From assembly GCF_037126465.1 (NCBI RefSeq), contig NC_088201.1, forward strand, positions 79,884,273-79,948,272: DNA of 64,000 nt. The letters are read 5' to 3'. Below, in pieces: positions 20,195-31,351 of the stretch. The DNA is from Ornithodoros turicata. Lineage: Eukaryota > Arthropoda > Arachnida > Ixodida > Argasidae. Made by a program: the position numbers and the translations under genes. The notes beneath the pieces were generated by a model. That model worked only from the letters and a program-made list of their open reading frames with translations. It was not told where the DNA came from and searched no databases. Position 1 is the first letter of the stretch; every line of letters begins with the position of its first letter.

Positions 20195-21063
20195 CGAGTG
20201 AGTTGATCCTTAACTGTCATCGGGATCGGATGCACCGTTGCCGCGGGGGAAAAGGTGAGTGATTTGCTGTGCTTGATGTTTGTGCATTGTGTTACCGCCC
20301 CGTGTTAAGCCTTTTCTCGCATGTTTGCCGAAACGGATAGGCTTTATTCCCTGTACGCGCATGTTTAGACTTGTTTAGCAGTGACGTGTAGCGTACCGAG
20401 CCTGTTGACGCACGTTTAGCGTTGTGAGCCTAGCATTTTGTGGTTGTCGTCTTGTGTTAGCTGTTGAATTTCGTAGCCTTGTGCGGTGACGCTGAGGTTA
20501 GGCCTAATCGGTCGCCCCTAAGCCTTTTCCCCGATGTGTACTAATTTCTCCGTGCTGTTTAGCAGTAGCGGTTAGACCTTTTCCATGCTCTCTGGCATGC
20601 CTACACTTGTTGAGCAGTGTTGCAATTTTACCTGCCGCTAGTATCTTGTTGTTCTCTGTCTTTCTTGCATAGAGTTATGATGGTGGCGCCATCTGGTGTG
20701 ACGCCTTGCAACTAGGTGGCCACCTGTCGTCGATCTCTGCAACTACTGGCCGTCAACAACCATCATGGCGGTCGCTGGTCAATGGGTTGTTCCGGAGCGG
20801 TTTCTTTGCCGCGTCATCATTGATTTTCCAATAAATTGTTTCTCTCCAATCTATTTCTATCTTTTTTTTTTCTTTTTTATGGACACAGGTTGCCGCCAAC
20901 ACACAGCTGGTCTGGACACGAGTTAGATGCTCCCCAATTAGTGTAACGACTCCCTGGAGGGTGCTGATTAATGTGGGGGGTCCCAGTTAACCTTAATTGA
21001 TAATTAAATCGTGTTTAGACCAAGTTGTGTGTTGGCGGCAGTCTGTGTCCAGTCATTACTACT
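20195..21063. repeat. Right terminal inverted repeat of the Polinton
   Basis: Complement of 7300-9508 minus its insertions. The outer end reads ...CCAGTCATTACTACT and is followed by the GTTATC duplication. This copy has no insertions, so it serves as an empty-site reference for the left arm. Confidence 0.93.
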
Positions 21064-21250
21064 GTTATCACGTCATGTCTTCCTTAAGACCTCGAGCGTT
21101 TTGTCTGATGGCTTCTCTGGTGCGAGCAGCGCCCTTAGCAATGTATACCTTTTCGGGCCTATGATGCTGAGAAACGCATCGACTTTCCTAATATAATCTA
21201 TCTTGCTCACTTTCAGCTGCTGCTGCTGCTGCTTGCTCTTTCCGTGGTGG
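21064..21250 (-). pseudogene. Ty3/gypsy gag, N-terminal side of the Polinton insertion
   Basis: The minus strand encodes KVDAFLSIIGPKRYTLLRAL and LLAPEKPSDKTLEVLRK, the conserved gypsy gag helix region that precedes SSKPSVFADT at 7293. The two halves join at the GTTATC duplication with one frame disturbance. This proves the Polinton landed in an existing gypsy copy. The gag frame fades at 21250 in a CTG-repeat stretch. Confidence 0.85.
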
Positions 21251-21285
21251 TGGTGCTGATAGTAAAAGGGCTCGCCGTTATCGGC

Positions 21286-21501
21286 CTCACAAAGGTGGGC
21301 AATGTCACGACTGACGCCCTGGGGAATGTGTGTTCTGGGCCGACTTCTCAGGTAACTGTGCTGACATATGTCTGAAGGCGTCTGAGGAAACCCCAGGTAA
21401 AACCCCAGACAGCACAGCCGGAACTGAGATTCAAACCCGGGACCTCCCAGTCTCGACGTAACATGGCCAACACGCTAACCACTGAGCCACACGAGCTGGT
21501 T
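21286..21501 (-). repeat. tRNA-derived SINE
   Basis: The minus strand starts with GTGTGGCTCAGTGGTTAGCG (A box) and GGGTTTGAATCTC (B box). The same tRNA-unrelated body as the copies at 3615-3895 and 45640-45895 follows (GGCTGTGCTGTC, then ...GTCGGCCCAGAA). Confidence 0.8.
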
Positions 21502-22751
21502 CCATTGTTTCCGTGTTCAGCTTCCTTGCTTTCTTCCCCTTGACGATTTTTTCTTGAATGCCGTCCATTAATATCGTCCTGGGATCCCATTCTCTTCCCC
21601 AAGATGTTGTGTCTTTCTACTAGCAAGAACCCACAGCTGTGGGCACACGGCAATGATGTTTATTCATCAAAGTGACATGCAAACCTCCTGGCTGCACACT
21701 GACGCTGGCGTAATGAAGTTGCACCCTATCATCAGGTTAACAACGTGGCTAAGGGCCTTGACTGTTATCTATCAACAGATGCTGTCATGCGCTAACCATA
21801 CAATATCACACCGTTATTTACCACTGTGTGGCGCGTCATGACCATAGTAGCTTATGCGCCACAAATCATCAACTTACTGACTCACTTGCATTGTGTGGAT
21901 CATGGAGGAAAGAAAGCTAAGGAGGGAGCACCGTTGTTTGTTTCGAAATCACGAAAGCGTAGAAGTAGTGACGACATATAGTGCACGTTATGAGACCTTA
22001 TATAGATCAGGTGACTGGCGCCGACCAATCTGCCTCGAGACATCGTCACAACAGGAACAAACAATTCAGCTGCCAGTGTAGATGGCGTAGGCCGGCATAG
22101 ATACGATATACTAGCGGCGGACAGGTGACGTGATAAATTGTGTAGCAGAGTCGCTGCACGCTGTGAACTTTTAGAAGCAACAATTACTCTTTAATTAAGC
22201 TACGATTACGCTAAACGATTAAGTTCCTCCGCGAGCTGGGAGAGGAGAATTGTTTGACACCGTTGTTTCCTCTCACCCCAACTTCTCGAATCTCGTAGAA
22301 TTACGTCAGTCTCACTCCTTATTTTTCCTTCCTCCTTCGTGTGGATTAATATGTGAGAGGAATCGGTATTCATGCACGCAATGTTTAAGAGCCAGTGCAA
22401 GGGACCTGGTTGCACAACGTGAAAGAGGACGTGGAAAGAGGAAGTGACCCCGTTCCCAGGGTCCCTACTGCAAAACGACCTTCCCAGTTCAGATAGCGTT
22501 AGCCGATGATGGCCTATGCGTAGATTATCAATGCGACTTTCAGTATCTCCGAAATAACAAAGTATAGGGAGAAGTCCCACTCGCCTTTTCCCCTTACAAA
22601 CATATTGGGTTCATGAATGCATGTGAAACCGTGCAAACCCATATTGATCACTTTTTCTTAGACTTCATACACATAGAGAATTTGTCCATGCTGTGTAATC
22701 ATTACGTTGCCACTCGACGAGGAAGTCTTTTCAAAGGAAAACTGAGATTAA
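21502..22751. other. No recognised feature
   Basis: Several short open frames (for example 22206-22580 minus) show no domain, repeat or splice context that I can recognise. Confidence 0.4.
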
Positions 22752-23750
22752 AGGGACGGTCTCGTACAGCCGGGCCGATTCCGAAACTTAGCCAAAACTA
22801 GTTTCACGAGTACTGTACACATACAACCGTCAAAGTTTCATTCGGAATAACCAAGTCGTTTTCGAGGAATTTGTCGAAACGTGCCGTAAGAGCAGACGAC
22901 GAAAGCTGCGCTTCTCTCATGCATACGTCACGTATGACGTCGGCCTGCGGGTGCGTCGTCGTTGTCATGTTAATTGTAACTTGCAGAAGCACCTTGGTTT
23001 GAGTAATCCCCTTTGCTCTCGATTGGGGACACACAGGCATATACCTCCGCGAGCGGAGAACGTAGTCCGAGCATTCACTGTGGGGTCTCCCATAATGTGG
23101 CGCACAATCGGATACGTGCAAGCTAAGTCACGTGTCTTCTTTCCGCGAGTATTTAATGCGGTTTTTAAATAAACACGTCCTCCTTCTCCATGTACGGCGT
23201 CAGCGACACTTCATTTCGAAGCATGATCAGTGTACAACGGGGAGTGTAATGGAAGCGCGCGTAATATATTTTTGGTCGGAGCTGTAATGCGACCGCGCGC
23301 GCCGATGGCCAGCGACTTCAGATTTGTGATTGTGGATGGGGTTGTTCTGCGACTTTTAACTTGTTTCTGAGGATTAACATACTTGTTCTCAACCACCATG
23401 CTTGCCACTACTTAGAATGCACGTTTTTCACCTGAGACCTGAAAGAAAATGTACAAGAGTTGCCGCGGTGCCCAGTAACTTGTGAAAGTCGTCTGCTCAC
23501 GCCGATGCACTACCACGCGCAAAAGCAGACGATTTCTGTATCCTATCACGGACTTACCCGCAGGGTGACGTGGCCGTTCTTATTGTTGCCAACACAGATC
23601 GCGGCGTGCTCTGCAATCTTTATCAATTTAATTCGGTTATTTAATAACTGTGGCGTGTTTTGTCGGGTAAATTAGCAGTATTCCATTTTCAACAAAGGGC
23701 AATCGAATGGTACACTTTATGAAAGGGGCAGGGGGTACGAGACCGTCCCT
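22752..23750. mobile_element. 999-bp non-autonomous element with TTAA target duplication
   Basis: Terminal inverted repeats AGGGACGGTCTCGTAC are perfect for 16 bases and both ends are flanked by TTAA (22748-22751, 23751-23754). A TTAA target points to piggyBac or Kolobok machinery. The minus-strand frame 22804-23121 is open for 105 codons but unrecognised. Confidence 0.85.
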
Positions 23751-23989
23751 TTAAGTCGATGTAGAAATTGAAAAATCGATGTGTCTAAAAACTTAATTGA
23801 AATCCGCAAGCATGTTTCGCGCATATGCATCACAAATATTTTGATGGATCTCGAGCAACGAGACTGTCATGTTGTACGCAGGTGCTCGCGCAGAATTTTT
23901 GAAGCAGAATCATTATTTTGGGTTGTGGCAGCTCTAGCTAATGTAACAGAGCAACGCAGGAGCAAGCCGTAATATGTTGAACCTAAATA

Positions 23990-24620
23990 TTTTTTTATTC
24001 GCCACATTGTTTTTTCAGACTCTTTTGAGACGATTTTGTCAAACACGACCTCTCAGGGCGCAACAGGAGAAACGGGTATGCCTTGACATCAAGATCAATA
24101 AAGGGGTTTCGCACGTTTCAAAGGGCTCTACGGCTGCCTCTCCGAACTTTGTGGTTGCCTCTGTTACAACCGCAGTAGAATGGCAAGGCATAAACCGTTG
24201 ATGATATCTCGTTGGCATCATGATACAAGTCGTTCCGGCCGCTTACGACATTTCTGATTTTAGTATTATTCCTCATGATATGAAGTACCGAATATGACGA
24301 ATTTGACATTTTGCCGTGACAAGTGCAGTTCTGGAAACGATTTTGTCAAACGCGACCGCTGAGGTGTAACAGGGGAAATAGGTACGAAGCTGAGACTCCG
24401 TGGTCTCAATTTCACATGTACATTTTACAAAATCAGCTTAAGATATATTTGACATCATTCTTAAATCAGATGATATTAAGCCCCAAATTTGATCGAACTC
24501 GTCACTTTGCCTTCGAGAGTGCCGTTTTCAAAGCGATTTTGTCAAGCGCGACCTCTCAAGGTGCAACAGGATAAACCGGTACAGGGCGCAAATTCCGTGA
24601 TCTTAATTTCACATGTGCAT
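23990..24620 (+). repeat. Three-copy tandem repeat, ~205-bp unit
   Basis: GATTTTGTCAAACACGACCT, GATTTTGTCAAACGCGACCG and GATTTTGTCAAGCGCGACCT start at about 24033, 24340 and 24536. Each is followed by a CAACAGG (or TAACAGG) and GGTA block, and the last two by similar CTCAATTTCACATGTACATT-type sequence. Copies 2 and 3 are about 200 bases apart, and copy 1 has extra sequence. Confidence 0.65.
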
Positions 24621-26569
24621 TACGAAATCAAATTAAGACGTATTTGATATCATTATTATATCAAATTTATTAACTTTATTAATTAAATTAACTTTTTTTT
24701 TCTTCGCGCTTATAGTGTATTAACCACCAAATTGCCGCCACATGCCGGCTGTCAGAGAGACGATAATTACGAGGCTGCTTCCCCTCCGTTTGACTATTAG
24801 CCCTTCGTATTCCACACCTGGTCTTCCTCCTTGCTTCATGTTTTGACTAACATACTAAAGTTGTAACAACATTACCAGGGTGTTGCACGCAGCAACAACG
24901 TTTATTTCACCACACTCTACATTTCTTTTGTGGATTCATTTGCTTGCCTTCTTGGCATGCGAATGCTTCTGCAAATTCGGGCATGTTGCTCATAGGTACG
25001 ATAATCCTATAAAAGAAGGCACGCATTATACAGTTACGCGAACTCGACCATCAGGCATATATTATGCCGATGAATGTGACCACTTGTAACCGTCATAAAA
25101 GACATTTGTTGCTCCTGAAATTCACCTGTATTTCGGAGGGGCGTGTGGGTCGTACTCTATCAGACGTCGCAGTGCTGGCTGACGCATGTTGGTGCACCAC
25201 ACCTGAATCAAAATACTCGAGTTTTAGTACTACACATCTATTTCACACTTTGAACGGACAATCAAAGGCTGTCACTTCTACTGTTGTCACTATCACAAAA
25301 GCGTGTCACTTCCTTGCGATGTGGCGATGAGCCACAATCTGGGCGAAATGGCCTTCCGCAACTGGGAGAGTGACACGCTTAATAAAAAAAAAAAAGGCTT
25401 CACGTGCAACAATCTATTTACTCTATCTGTATACGTACTGTTGGGGACACAGTTATCTAAAAGCGCCTGTCAGTACGTCGCCATCTCATGTTACCTCGAT
25501 TGCGCTTGAAAGTCTGTTGTGCCAATATTGTATTTGAAGGTGGACCATGTGCTGCACGTGTTTATTACTCCAAAGAAATAGTCTTGTAACACCTGGAGAT
25601 TTGAGATGAGATAAACCACGGAGTGCCGATTTTAGACAACCGTGTCTCCTACAGTACTTCCGCGACCTGCACTGCGGCTTCCAGATATGTTGCTGACACA
25701 ATGAAAGACTGATGTCTCGCCGAGGCACCGGCCCAACAGCGTGTGATGGAGTGACTTCGACCATTATTCCGGCTTCTACTGTGGTAACGTATAGTAGTAG
25801 TTGAGGCAATTAAAGGCTGGCAACTAAAGGCCACGACGGTGGTGCTTTTTCTTCAACTACCATTATTTAGTTCTACCGTGGTACAGGGATATCCGCTAAA
25901 GAAGGCTACTGAGGGAAGCTCGCACACTTTCTGGGCTGCCCAAACCCCCAGAGCACGGGGGATTGCTCCCCCCTCTCTCAGGGTACCATTGTCGTTTCCT
26001 TTCTGTCTTCCACTGCCGACTTTACCATCGTCTCATTGCACCAAGCCGCCAGCTCAGACCTAACACTTCCCACAAGCCTCACCCCACCTGAAGCGTGTCT
26101 CTTCCCTCAGTCATCGGTAGCTGTGTATTGCAATGTTCCTTATATCTTTGCAGCCGTAGAGCCATAGGCTTATCTTTATGTATCTAAAGGAATGCTGGAT
26201 GACAGTTTCGCAGGCGTGGGGCATCAAAAACATAGCTAGAGATTCTCACTGTGGGGCACACACGAAGGGAATTGTTAAGCTAATTAACGCTCTTGTTCAC
26301 TCAAATATTCAGCTGCCTTCAATAGCACAGTAGCGGCTAAGCCGTAGGTAACACGTCGTATTTTCGCAATTCTGTAGAGCCTGAGGGACATGTGTACCAC
26401 AGCACGAAAAGCCAAACTTCAACCAGGCTAACGGGTGTGCCGGCTTTTTAAGTAGAGACACGTGAACTTCAATCGCAGCAAAGCATTTCTGCCTCTGAGT
26501 CTTTCCAACACTCAACACACACATGTTTACGCTAACCTACTACACGTTACCTTCTATCAGCATACTTAC
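24620..26569. other. No recognised coding feature
   Basis: The last M13 exon expected downstream of 26570 on the minus strand (a WC-containing segment and the C-terminal CxxW) was looked for here and not found. The stretch contains AT-rich sequence and short frames with no recognisable domain. Confidence 0.4.
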
Positions 26570-26674
26570 TACGGCGTTTGAGATGAAAAGCATTTGGTCA
26601 CTACTGATATGCTCGAGACCAGGAAGAGCTAAATCTGGATGTTCTGTGTCATTTTTGGCGAGAGCTTTGTACGT
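26570..26674 (-). CDS. M13 (neprilysin-like) peptidase exon, near C-terminus
   Basis: A 105-bp exon (35 codons) with acceptor TTTTTTCAG and donor GTAAGT. It encodes TYKALAKNDTEHPDLALPGL then SSDQMLFISNAV, the family segment AY......LPGL...(S/T).(D)Q(L/M)FF(I/L)..A just before the conserved WC. It joins in phase 0 to 26822-26757. The exon carrying WC and the C-terminal end was not found at lower coordinates. Confidence 0.9.
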
Positions 26675-26756
26675 CTGAAAAAATAAAAATAAAACAAACA
26701 AGATTAGAAGCGCAATTATTACAAGAACTAAGCGTTTCTAAAGAAAGAGCTCTTAC

Positions 26757-26822
26757 GAGGTATGCTCCAATTAGTCCTCCGTTATCTGCAACGTTTTCGC
26801 CTTGTGTGTTAACGCCGTTAAG
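26757..26822 (-). CDS. M13 peptidase exon with the third zinc-site motif
   Basis: A 66-bp exon (22 codons) with acceptor TTTTAG and donor GTAAGA. It encodes LNGVNTQGENVADNGG followed by LIGAYL. GENVADNGG is the M13 (G)E(N)(I/V)AD(N)GG motif. Its glutamate is the third zinc ligand and its aspartate stabilises the transition state. Both are present, so the catalytic site is conserved. Phase 0 on both sides. Confidence 0.95.
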
Positions 26823-27189
26823 CTAAAATGAAGAAGAACAAAGTAAACACTCAAGATACCACCAAGCCCTGCTTCCAAATATTGAATGACACACCCAGGA
26901 TGATTAAACTCCTTTCTATTATAGCTGGTTAACCGCATGCTGTGAGCAATGAGTGCTGCGCAATGACTTGTGAGCGCTGTGAGGAATGAGCTGTGAGTAA
27001 TATGACAGCGACGTTCTATGTCGCCTTATACGCCTTTTGTAGCACTTTGGATATATGATGATTGCTTTTACCACCATTTTACACCCTTTATTAGACGCTA
27101 TGTTGGCTTGGGTGGTAACTATAGAATTTACTACCTTTTCACACCTTTTTTTTTTCTGAGAGTGTATGATTAAAAGAAACGTACTTTAC

Positions 27190-27350
27190 GCTTTCCTTCT
27201 CCCTCTCCTTCTGAAGGAGCGCGACAGTCCGCGGCGGGCCATCATTGGTCTCTTCAAACGATTTGTGCAATCATCGCTGGAGATCGTTTGAGGAGACAAA
27301 TCCGAAGCCTCTCCGCACTGTCGCGCTTCTTGAGAAGGAGAGGAAACGCG
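27190..27350. repeat. Hairpin (foldback) element
   Basis: Arms at about 27204-27237 and 27308-27347 are complementary (CTCTCCTTCT.AAG.AGCGCG in both), enclosing a region with TTCAAACGAT and GATCGTTTGA also complementary. This is a MITE-like palindrome in an M13 intron. Confidence 0.6.
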
Positions 27351-28104
27351 TCCATCGTGTTTTTGTTTTCTTCTTCTATCGATCATAAATCACTAACGAC
27401 GCAACGAACGAATCCCGTTCCCTTTATGTTAGTGTCAAGGTAATGCTTGCTTTCATTCCGCAAGTAGATATTTTTGCACGTTTGTGCTTTTCAACGTTTT
27501 CCTTTTTTTCTTTATTAGAGGTTATCAGGGAAATGCGAGTAGCATTTAGTAGCAAGAAGGGTATTTTGTCGACAGACACGATTTCTTTTTTATTCCGCAG
27601 GCTCCGCTGATAGGTGTACTAACAGTGTTGAAAACAGTGTTTCGAAAACACCCATCTCAAATAGCGTTTTAACAGAAACACTGCCCCCACCCCAGCTGGT
27701 TTTCTGCAGAATATGCCCCCTGAAATGGTGCTTTCTTTGAAATACACCATCTGTAAAAGTAATTTACGTAATTTAATTTAACGTTTAATTTAACACCCTT
27801 CTATATTTTGTGAAACTTACATCACAAAGCCGTGTGCTGTATATGGGACACCCGTTTACACCCGAAAGGTGTCTGTATTCATGCAGTGTTGGAAAGATGT
27901 TGGAAAGTGTTGGAAACATGACGTGTTTCGTTTCTCTTCCTTGGGAAGGGTATAAGCAATAAGCTGTCGGCAGTTAACAATTTTTTACAATGACACAGCC
28001 CACGCATATTAATACACTGCACACTCTTCACAACACAACTTCACCGCATAGCACGCAACCATCATCCCGAATGACATCGTTGTTCCCCCTGACTGGCTGA
28101 AAAC

Positions 28105-28170
28105 GGGAGGCGTACGCCCTTTTGTGATGCTCATGTAGTTATGTTAATTGTCACAAAAAGGCGTACGCCC
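28105..28170. repeat. Palindrome GGCGTACGCC pair
   Basis: AGGCGTACGCCCTTTTGTGA at 28108-28127 is the near-exact complement of 28151-28170. Each arm itself holds the perfect palindrome GGCGTACGCC. Probably the core of a small MITE. Confidence 0.55.
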
Positions 28171-28622
28171 GCGCTTTCCACAAATCAGGAGTGACAAAGG
28201 CATCGTTTTGTGTAATGGTTGGCCTTCACCGTGCTCTGTGGTGAAGTTCTGTTTTAAGAATGTTTGTTAAATGCATAACAGTTCGCGAGACAAGCACCAC
28301 TCAAGGAAGTCATGCAATTCTTTTGGTATTTGCAACTTTTGCATTGCATTGTATGTATCTTTATGAAATCCTATGAGATTTGCAGAAGTCAAAGTACCGG
28401 CAGAAAGCACATCGATGGAACTAACTGGAATATAATATTTGAAGCGCAATTTATTATTAAGAAAACTCCATGACGCACGCCCATAGATAAGCATATGGTG
28501 TGGAAGTAGAGCTTTCTTTTCTTCTGTTCCAGTCAGGTAGAGGATGAGATGAGTATGATGATTACTAAATGCTGACACGTTACTAAATTACATCTGCTGC
28601 TCTAGTAAGGAAGTACACTTAC

Positions 28623-28753
28623 CAGGAGAGATGTTTCACTGTCATTGATACTTCCGTATTGGTTTATGAAGCACTCTGTGAGGTTCGTATATGCCCTTCT
28701 CGTTTCATTGGTCCACCAGTTGTGTAATTCTCCTTCAGCGTTGAATTGACTAC
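28623..28753 (-). CDS. M13 peptidase exon following the HExxH exon
   Basis: A 131-bp exon with acceptor GCGACAG and donor GTAAGT. It starts with two bases that complete the glycine codon of the HExxH exon at 60949-60882, giving DDTG-SQFNAEGELHNWW. This is the invariant M13 sequence after the zinc site (DD.G..(F/Y)D..G.L..WW). It continues with TNLTECFINQYGSIND (conserved CF/CL..QY) and ends in phase 0, matching 26822. The intervening intron would be about 32 kb. Confidence 0.93.
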
Positions 28754-28984
28754 CTGTCGCACACAATATAAGTAGATCATCATAAACATTGTAACCTCAC
28801 TGAAAACTGCAACACAGACTTTGCTATCATTTTTCTCTGACACACTTTATTGTTTCTTTGAGGAAGGCGAGTATAGGCCATGCTACTGATATAAGAAATT
28901 AATACCCCGTTCGAGGGTGCAGCTTATCCCCATTGTGAAGTAGGATGTTGGCCTCTGAAGATAGTGCGTTAAGAGCCGGGAGTG

Positions 28985-29105
28985 GACATCTTTATTCGAA
29001 ATGGTAAAAACCAGTAACGGCTACACGACATAACAACACCACAAAAAGTACTATCATTAATGTTTCGAAGTCCATGTGGGTCTCATCATCAGAATGACGG
29101 TTTTG
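28985..29105 (-). repeat. Repeat end with hammerhead-like core
   Basis: The minus strand reads CATTCTGATGATGAGACCCA then CATGGACTTCGAAACATTAA: a CUGAUGA box, a potential stem with ACAU loop, and GAAAC. A related copy lies on the plus strand at about 52985-53105, sharing ACTTTTTGTGGTGTTG downstream. See findings. Confidence 0.45.
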
Positions 29106-29129
29106 ACACTCACCAGTCGGGTATTCGTT

Positions 29130-29163
29130 GAAGGGGGGAGGGGAAGGGGAGGGGGGGGGGGGC
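29130..29163 (+). repeat. G-rich tract
   Basis: Low-complexity GGGGGGAGGGGAAGGGGAGG followed by a long G run. It could form a G-quadruplex. Confidence 0.6.
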
Positions 29164-29559
29164 GTAGCAGCTCAGAAACGTGCCAGTGTTTGCGCATGAA
29201 TCCATTGTTTCTTTTGGTATGGCAGGATTTCCTATGCTTCTATTACGCCCCAGTGACCTTCACGCACTATAATATTTGGACATTACTGCGTGTGTGTGCT
29301 TTTACGTCTTCACAAAGCTCTGCCTGCTTACTGATACAGTTATCTATGTTCCTTTTGTTGATAATTCGTGGCTTTACGTCGTCAGACAACTGCCCAGGCA
29401 GCACACTATCCAGATCAGTTATTGTCGGGACATTGGAACTGCCGGTCCTATACAGGACACGTTTACCATTATTCTTCCAATAGTCGTTGCTGCATGAGAA
29501 TGTTGGTCGAAGGTTGCCGTCAACCGTTCAATATTCGCTGGTCACTAGAAATATGGTCG

Positions 29560-30700
29560 TGATATGGCCATGAAGCAGGCGATATTGGCTGAAAATGGTG
29601 TACGTATAGCCGAGGAGCGAATCATATGGGATGGGGGCGGGCAATGCGGTCCGAGTATAGCCGGTGACCAAACGACATTGGTTCAATGTGGGCAATGTGA
29701 TCTACATATAGCCGTTGGCCAAATAATGTTGACCGAAAAGATGGCAATATTATTTACATCTAGCCGTCGGCTAAACAATATTCCATGAAAGTTGGAAATA
29801 TGGTCAACGTATTGCCGACGACTGAACACTATTGGATGAAAATGGGCAATATGGTGCACATATAGTAGTCGGCCCAACAATATTCCATTAAAGTTGGAAA
29901 TAAGGTCTACATATTGCCGGCTTCCGAACAACATGGATGAAAATGGGCAATATTGTCCACATATAGCCACCGACCAACGAATATTGTCTGGAAGCTGCTA
30001 ATATTTTTGCATATAACCGTCAACCAAATAATATTGGATGCAACTATTCAACATGGTCTACGTATACCGTCGATCAACGAATATTGGCTGAAGTCTGCTA
30101 TATTGTTTCCATATATCCGTAGACCAAACAATATTGGATGCAACTGGGCAACAGGTTCTACATATACCGCCGACCAAAGAATTTTGGCTGAAAACTGCTA
30201 ATATTTTTACATATAACCGTCAACCAAATAATATTGGATGCAACTGTTCAACGTGGTCTATGCATACCGTCGACCAACGAATATTGGCTGAAAACCGCTA
30301 TATTGTTTCCATATATCCGTCGACCAAACAATATTGATGCAACATGGTCTATATATACCATCGACCAATGAACATTGGCTGAAAGCTGCTAGTATTGTTT
30401 ACATATATCTGTCGACGAAATAATATTGGATGAAACTGGGCAATGTGAATATGCGATGCACATATAGCTGTAGAACAAATATTGAATGAATGTGGGCAAC
30501 ATGATCTACATATAGCCGTCAACCCCAAAAAAATATTGGATGCAACTAGCCAGTATACTGTACATATAGCCGTCGACCAAACAACATCGGACGAATGTTG
30601 GAAATATTACCGACACATGCCTGTAATGCATGTGCAAACATGGCGTAATATTGGATGCAACTGGGCAATATGGTCTACATATTGGGCCCATATTGGCTGA
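29560..30700 (+). repeat. Degenerate tandem array, unit ~50 bp, about 20+ units
   Basis: The unit is roughly ATATAGCCGTCGACCAAACA, ATATTGGATGAAACTGGGCA, ATATGGTCTAC. Instances of A(T/C)ATA(G/C)C(C)GTCG(A)CCAA at 29655, 29707, 29963, 30016, 30066, 30117, 30161, 30214, 30267 and 30318 are spaced about 45-55 bases. Divergence is high, so the array is old. It is not a CRISPR: this is eukaryotic DNA and both unit and spacer are repeated. Confidence 0.8.
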
Positions 30701-31351
30701 ACATTGGCGATACGGGTCCAATATGGGACCAGTTTTGCCACGACTTTCCGCATATTGGCTCAAACTTTGCATTATGGGCCCCATACTGTCTGAAATTTCG
30801 GAAAATGGGACGATCCCGTGTTCGGTTCTTGTATCAATTAATGTCAAGCAGCATGGCAAGATAGGACGTTGAAGCGTTTGAAATGCCCTACTCAATACAT
30901 CGTTACATCGAACTACTTCCCGCAGACGATACACATTGCTCGAAACAGTGAACGCTGGAAATCCAACTAAACATGCACTGTAACTCAGCTGATACAGCTA
31001 GTACTGCTGATGCAAACAGCCGTCAACTTACTTCACAATGCCAATCAGTTGTAGTTGCGGAATAAAACGAAACGACTCAGAGCGTGTGGTCGTTTCACTG
31101 AAATCGTGTGTCATACCACTCTTAATGCGCATGCGCGACACTCGGATCGGTCATTTCCTTCGAGCGAAAATTTCGGTAGTTAGTCTCTAATGACAATGGA
31201 AGCTGTATGTGAAGTAAAAACTCAATGTCTGATACAAAGGGATATCCGTTCTGTAACGCTAGGTGCCTTGAAGCTACTGTAGATGCAGTGCGAGTTGCTG
31301 AGGCGTATATCCCTCACCGACACCGTCACGACAGTGCTTCGCTCCTTTATA

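Larger units (their letters stand above)
7300..21063. mobile_element. Polinton/Maverick element (13.8 kb), degenerate, with nested insertions
   Basis: Both ends start 5'-AGTAGTAATGACTGGACACA, the terminal inverted repeats are about 0.86 kb once insertions are removed, and the 6-bp target duplication is perfect. Coding content in order: a small unknown ORF, an FtsK/HerA-type packaging ATPase fragment, a hypothetical typical of Polintons, a core-deleted integrase with chromodomain, a penton-like minor capsid protein, PolB in pieces, and two small ORFs. No double-jelly-roll major capsid protein or adenain-like protease was found. Those may have been lost where the BEL/Pao fragment sits. It inserted into a Ty3/gypsy gag gene. 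Polintons are virus-like self-synthesising transposons. Confidence 0.95.

Noticed and set aside
24620..26569. Missing C-terminal M13 exon (WC and terminal C..W)
   Set aside because: Searched by eye on the minus strand and not found. It may be lost or lie elsewhere.
29560..30700. Regularly spaced repeats resembling a CRISPR array
   Set aside because: The spacing is repeated sequence too, units are diverged, and the context is a eukaryotic transposon.
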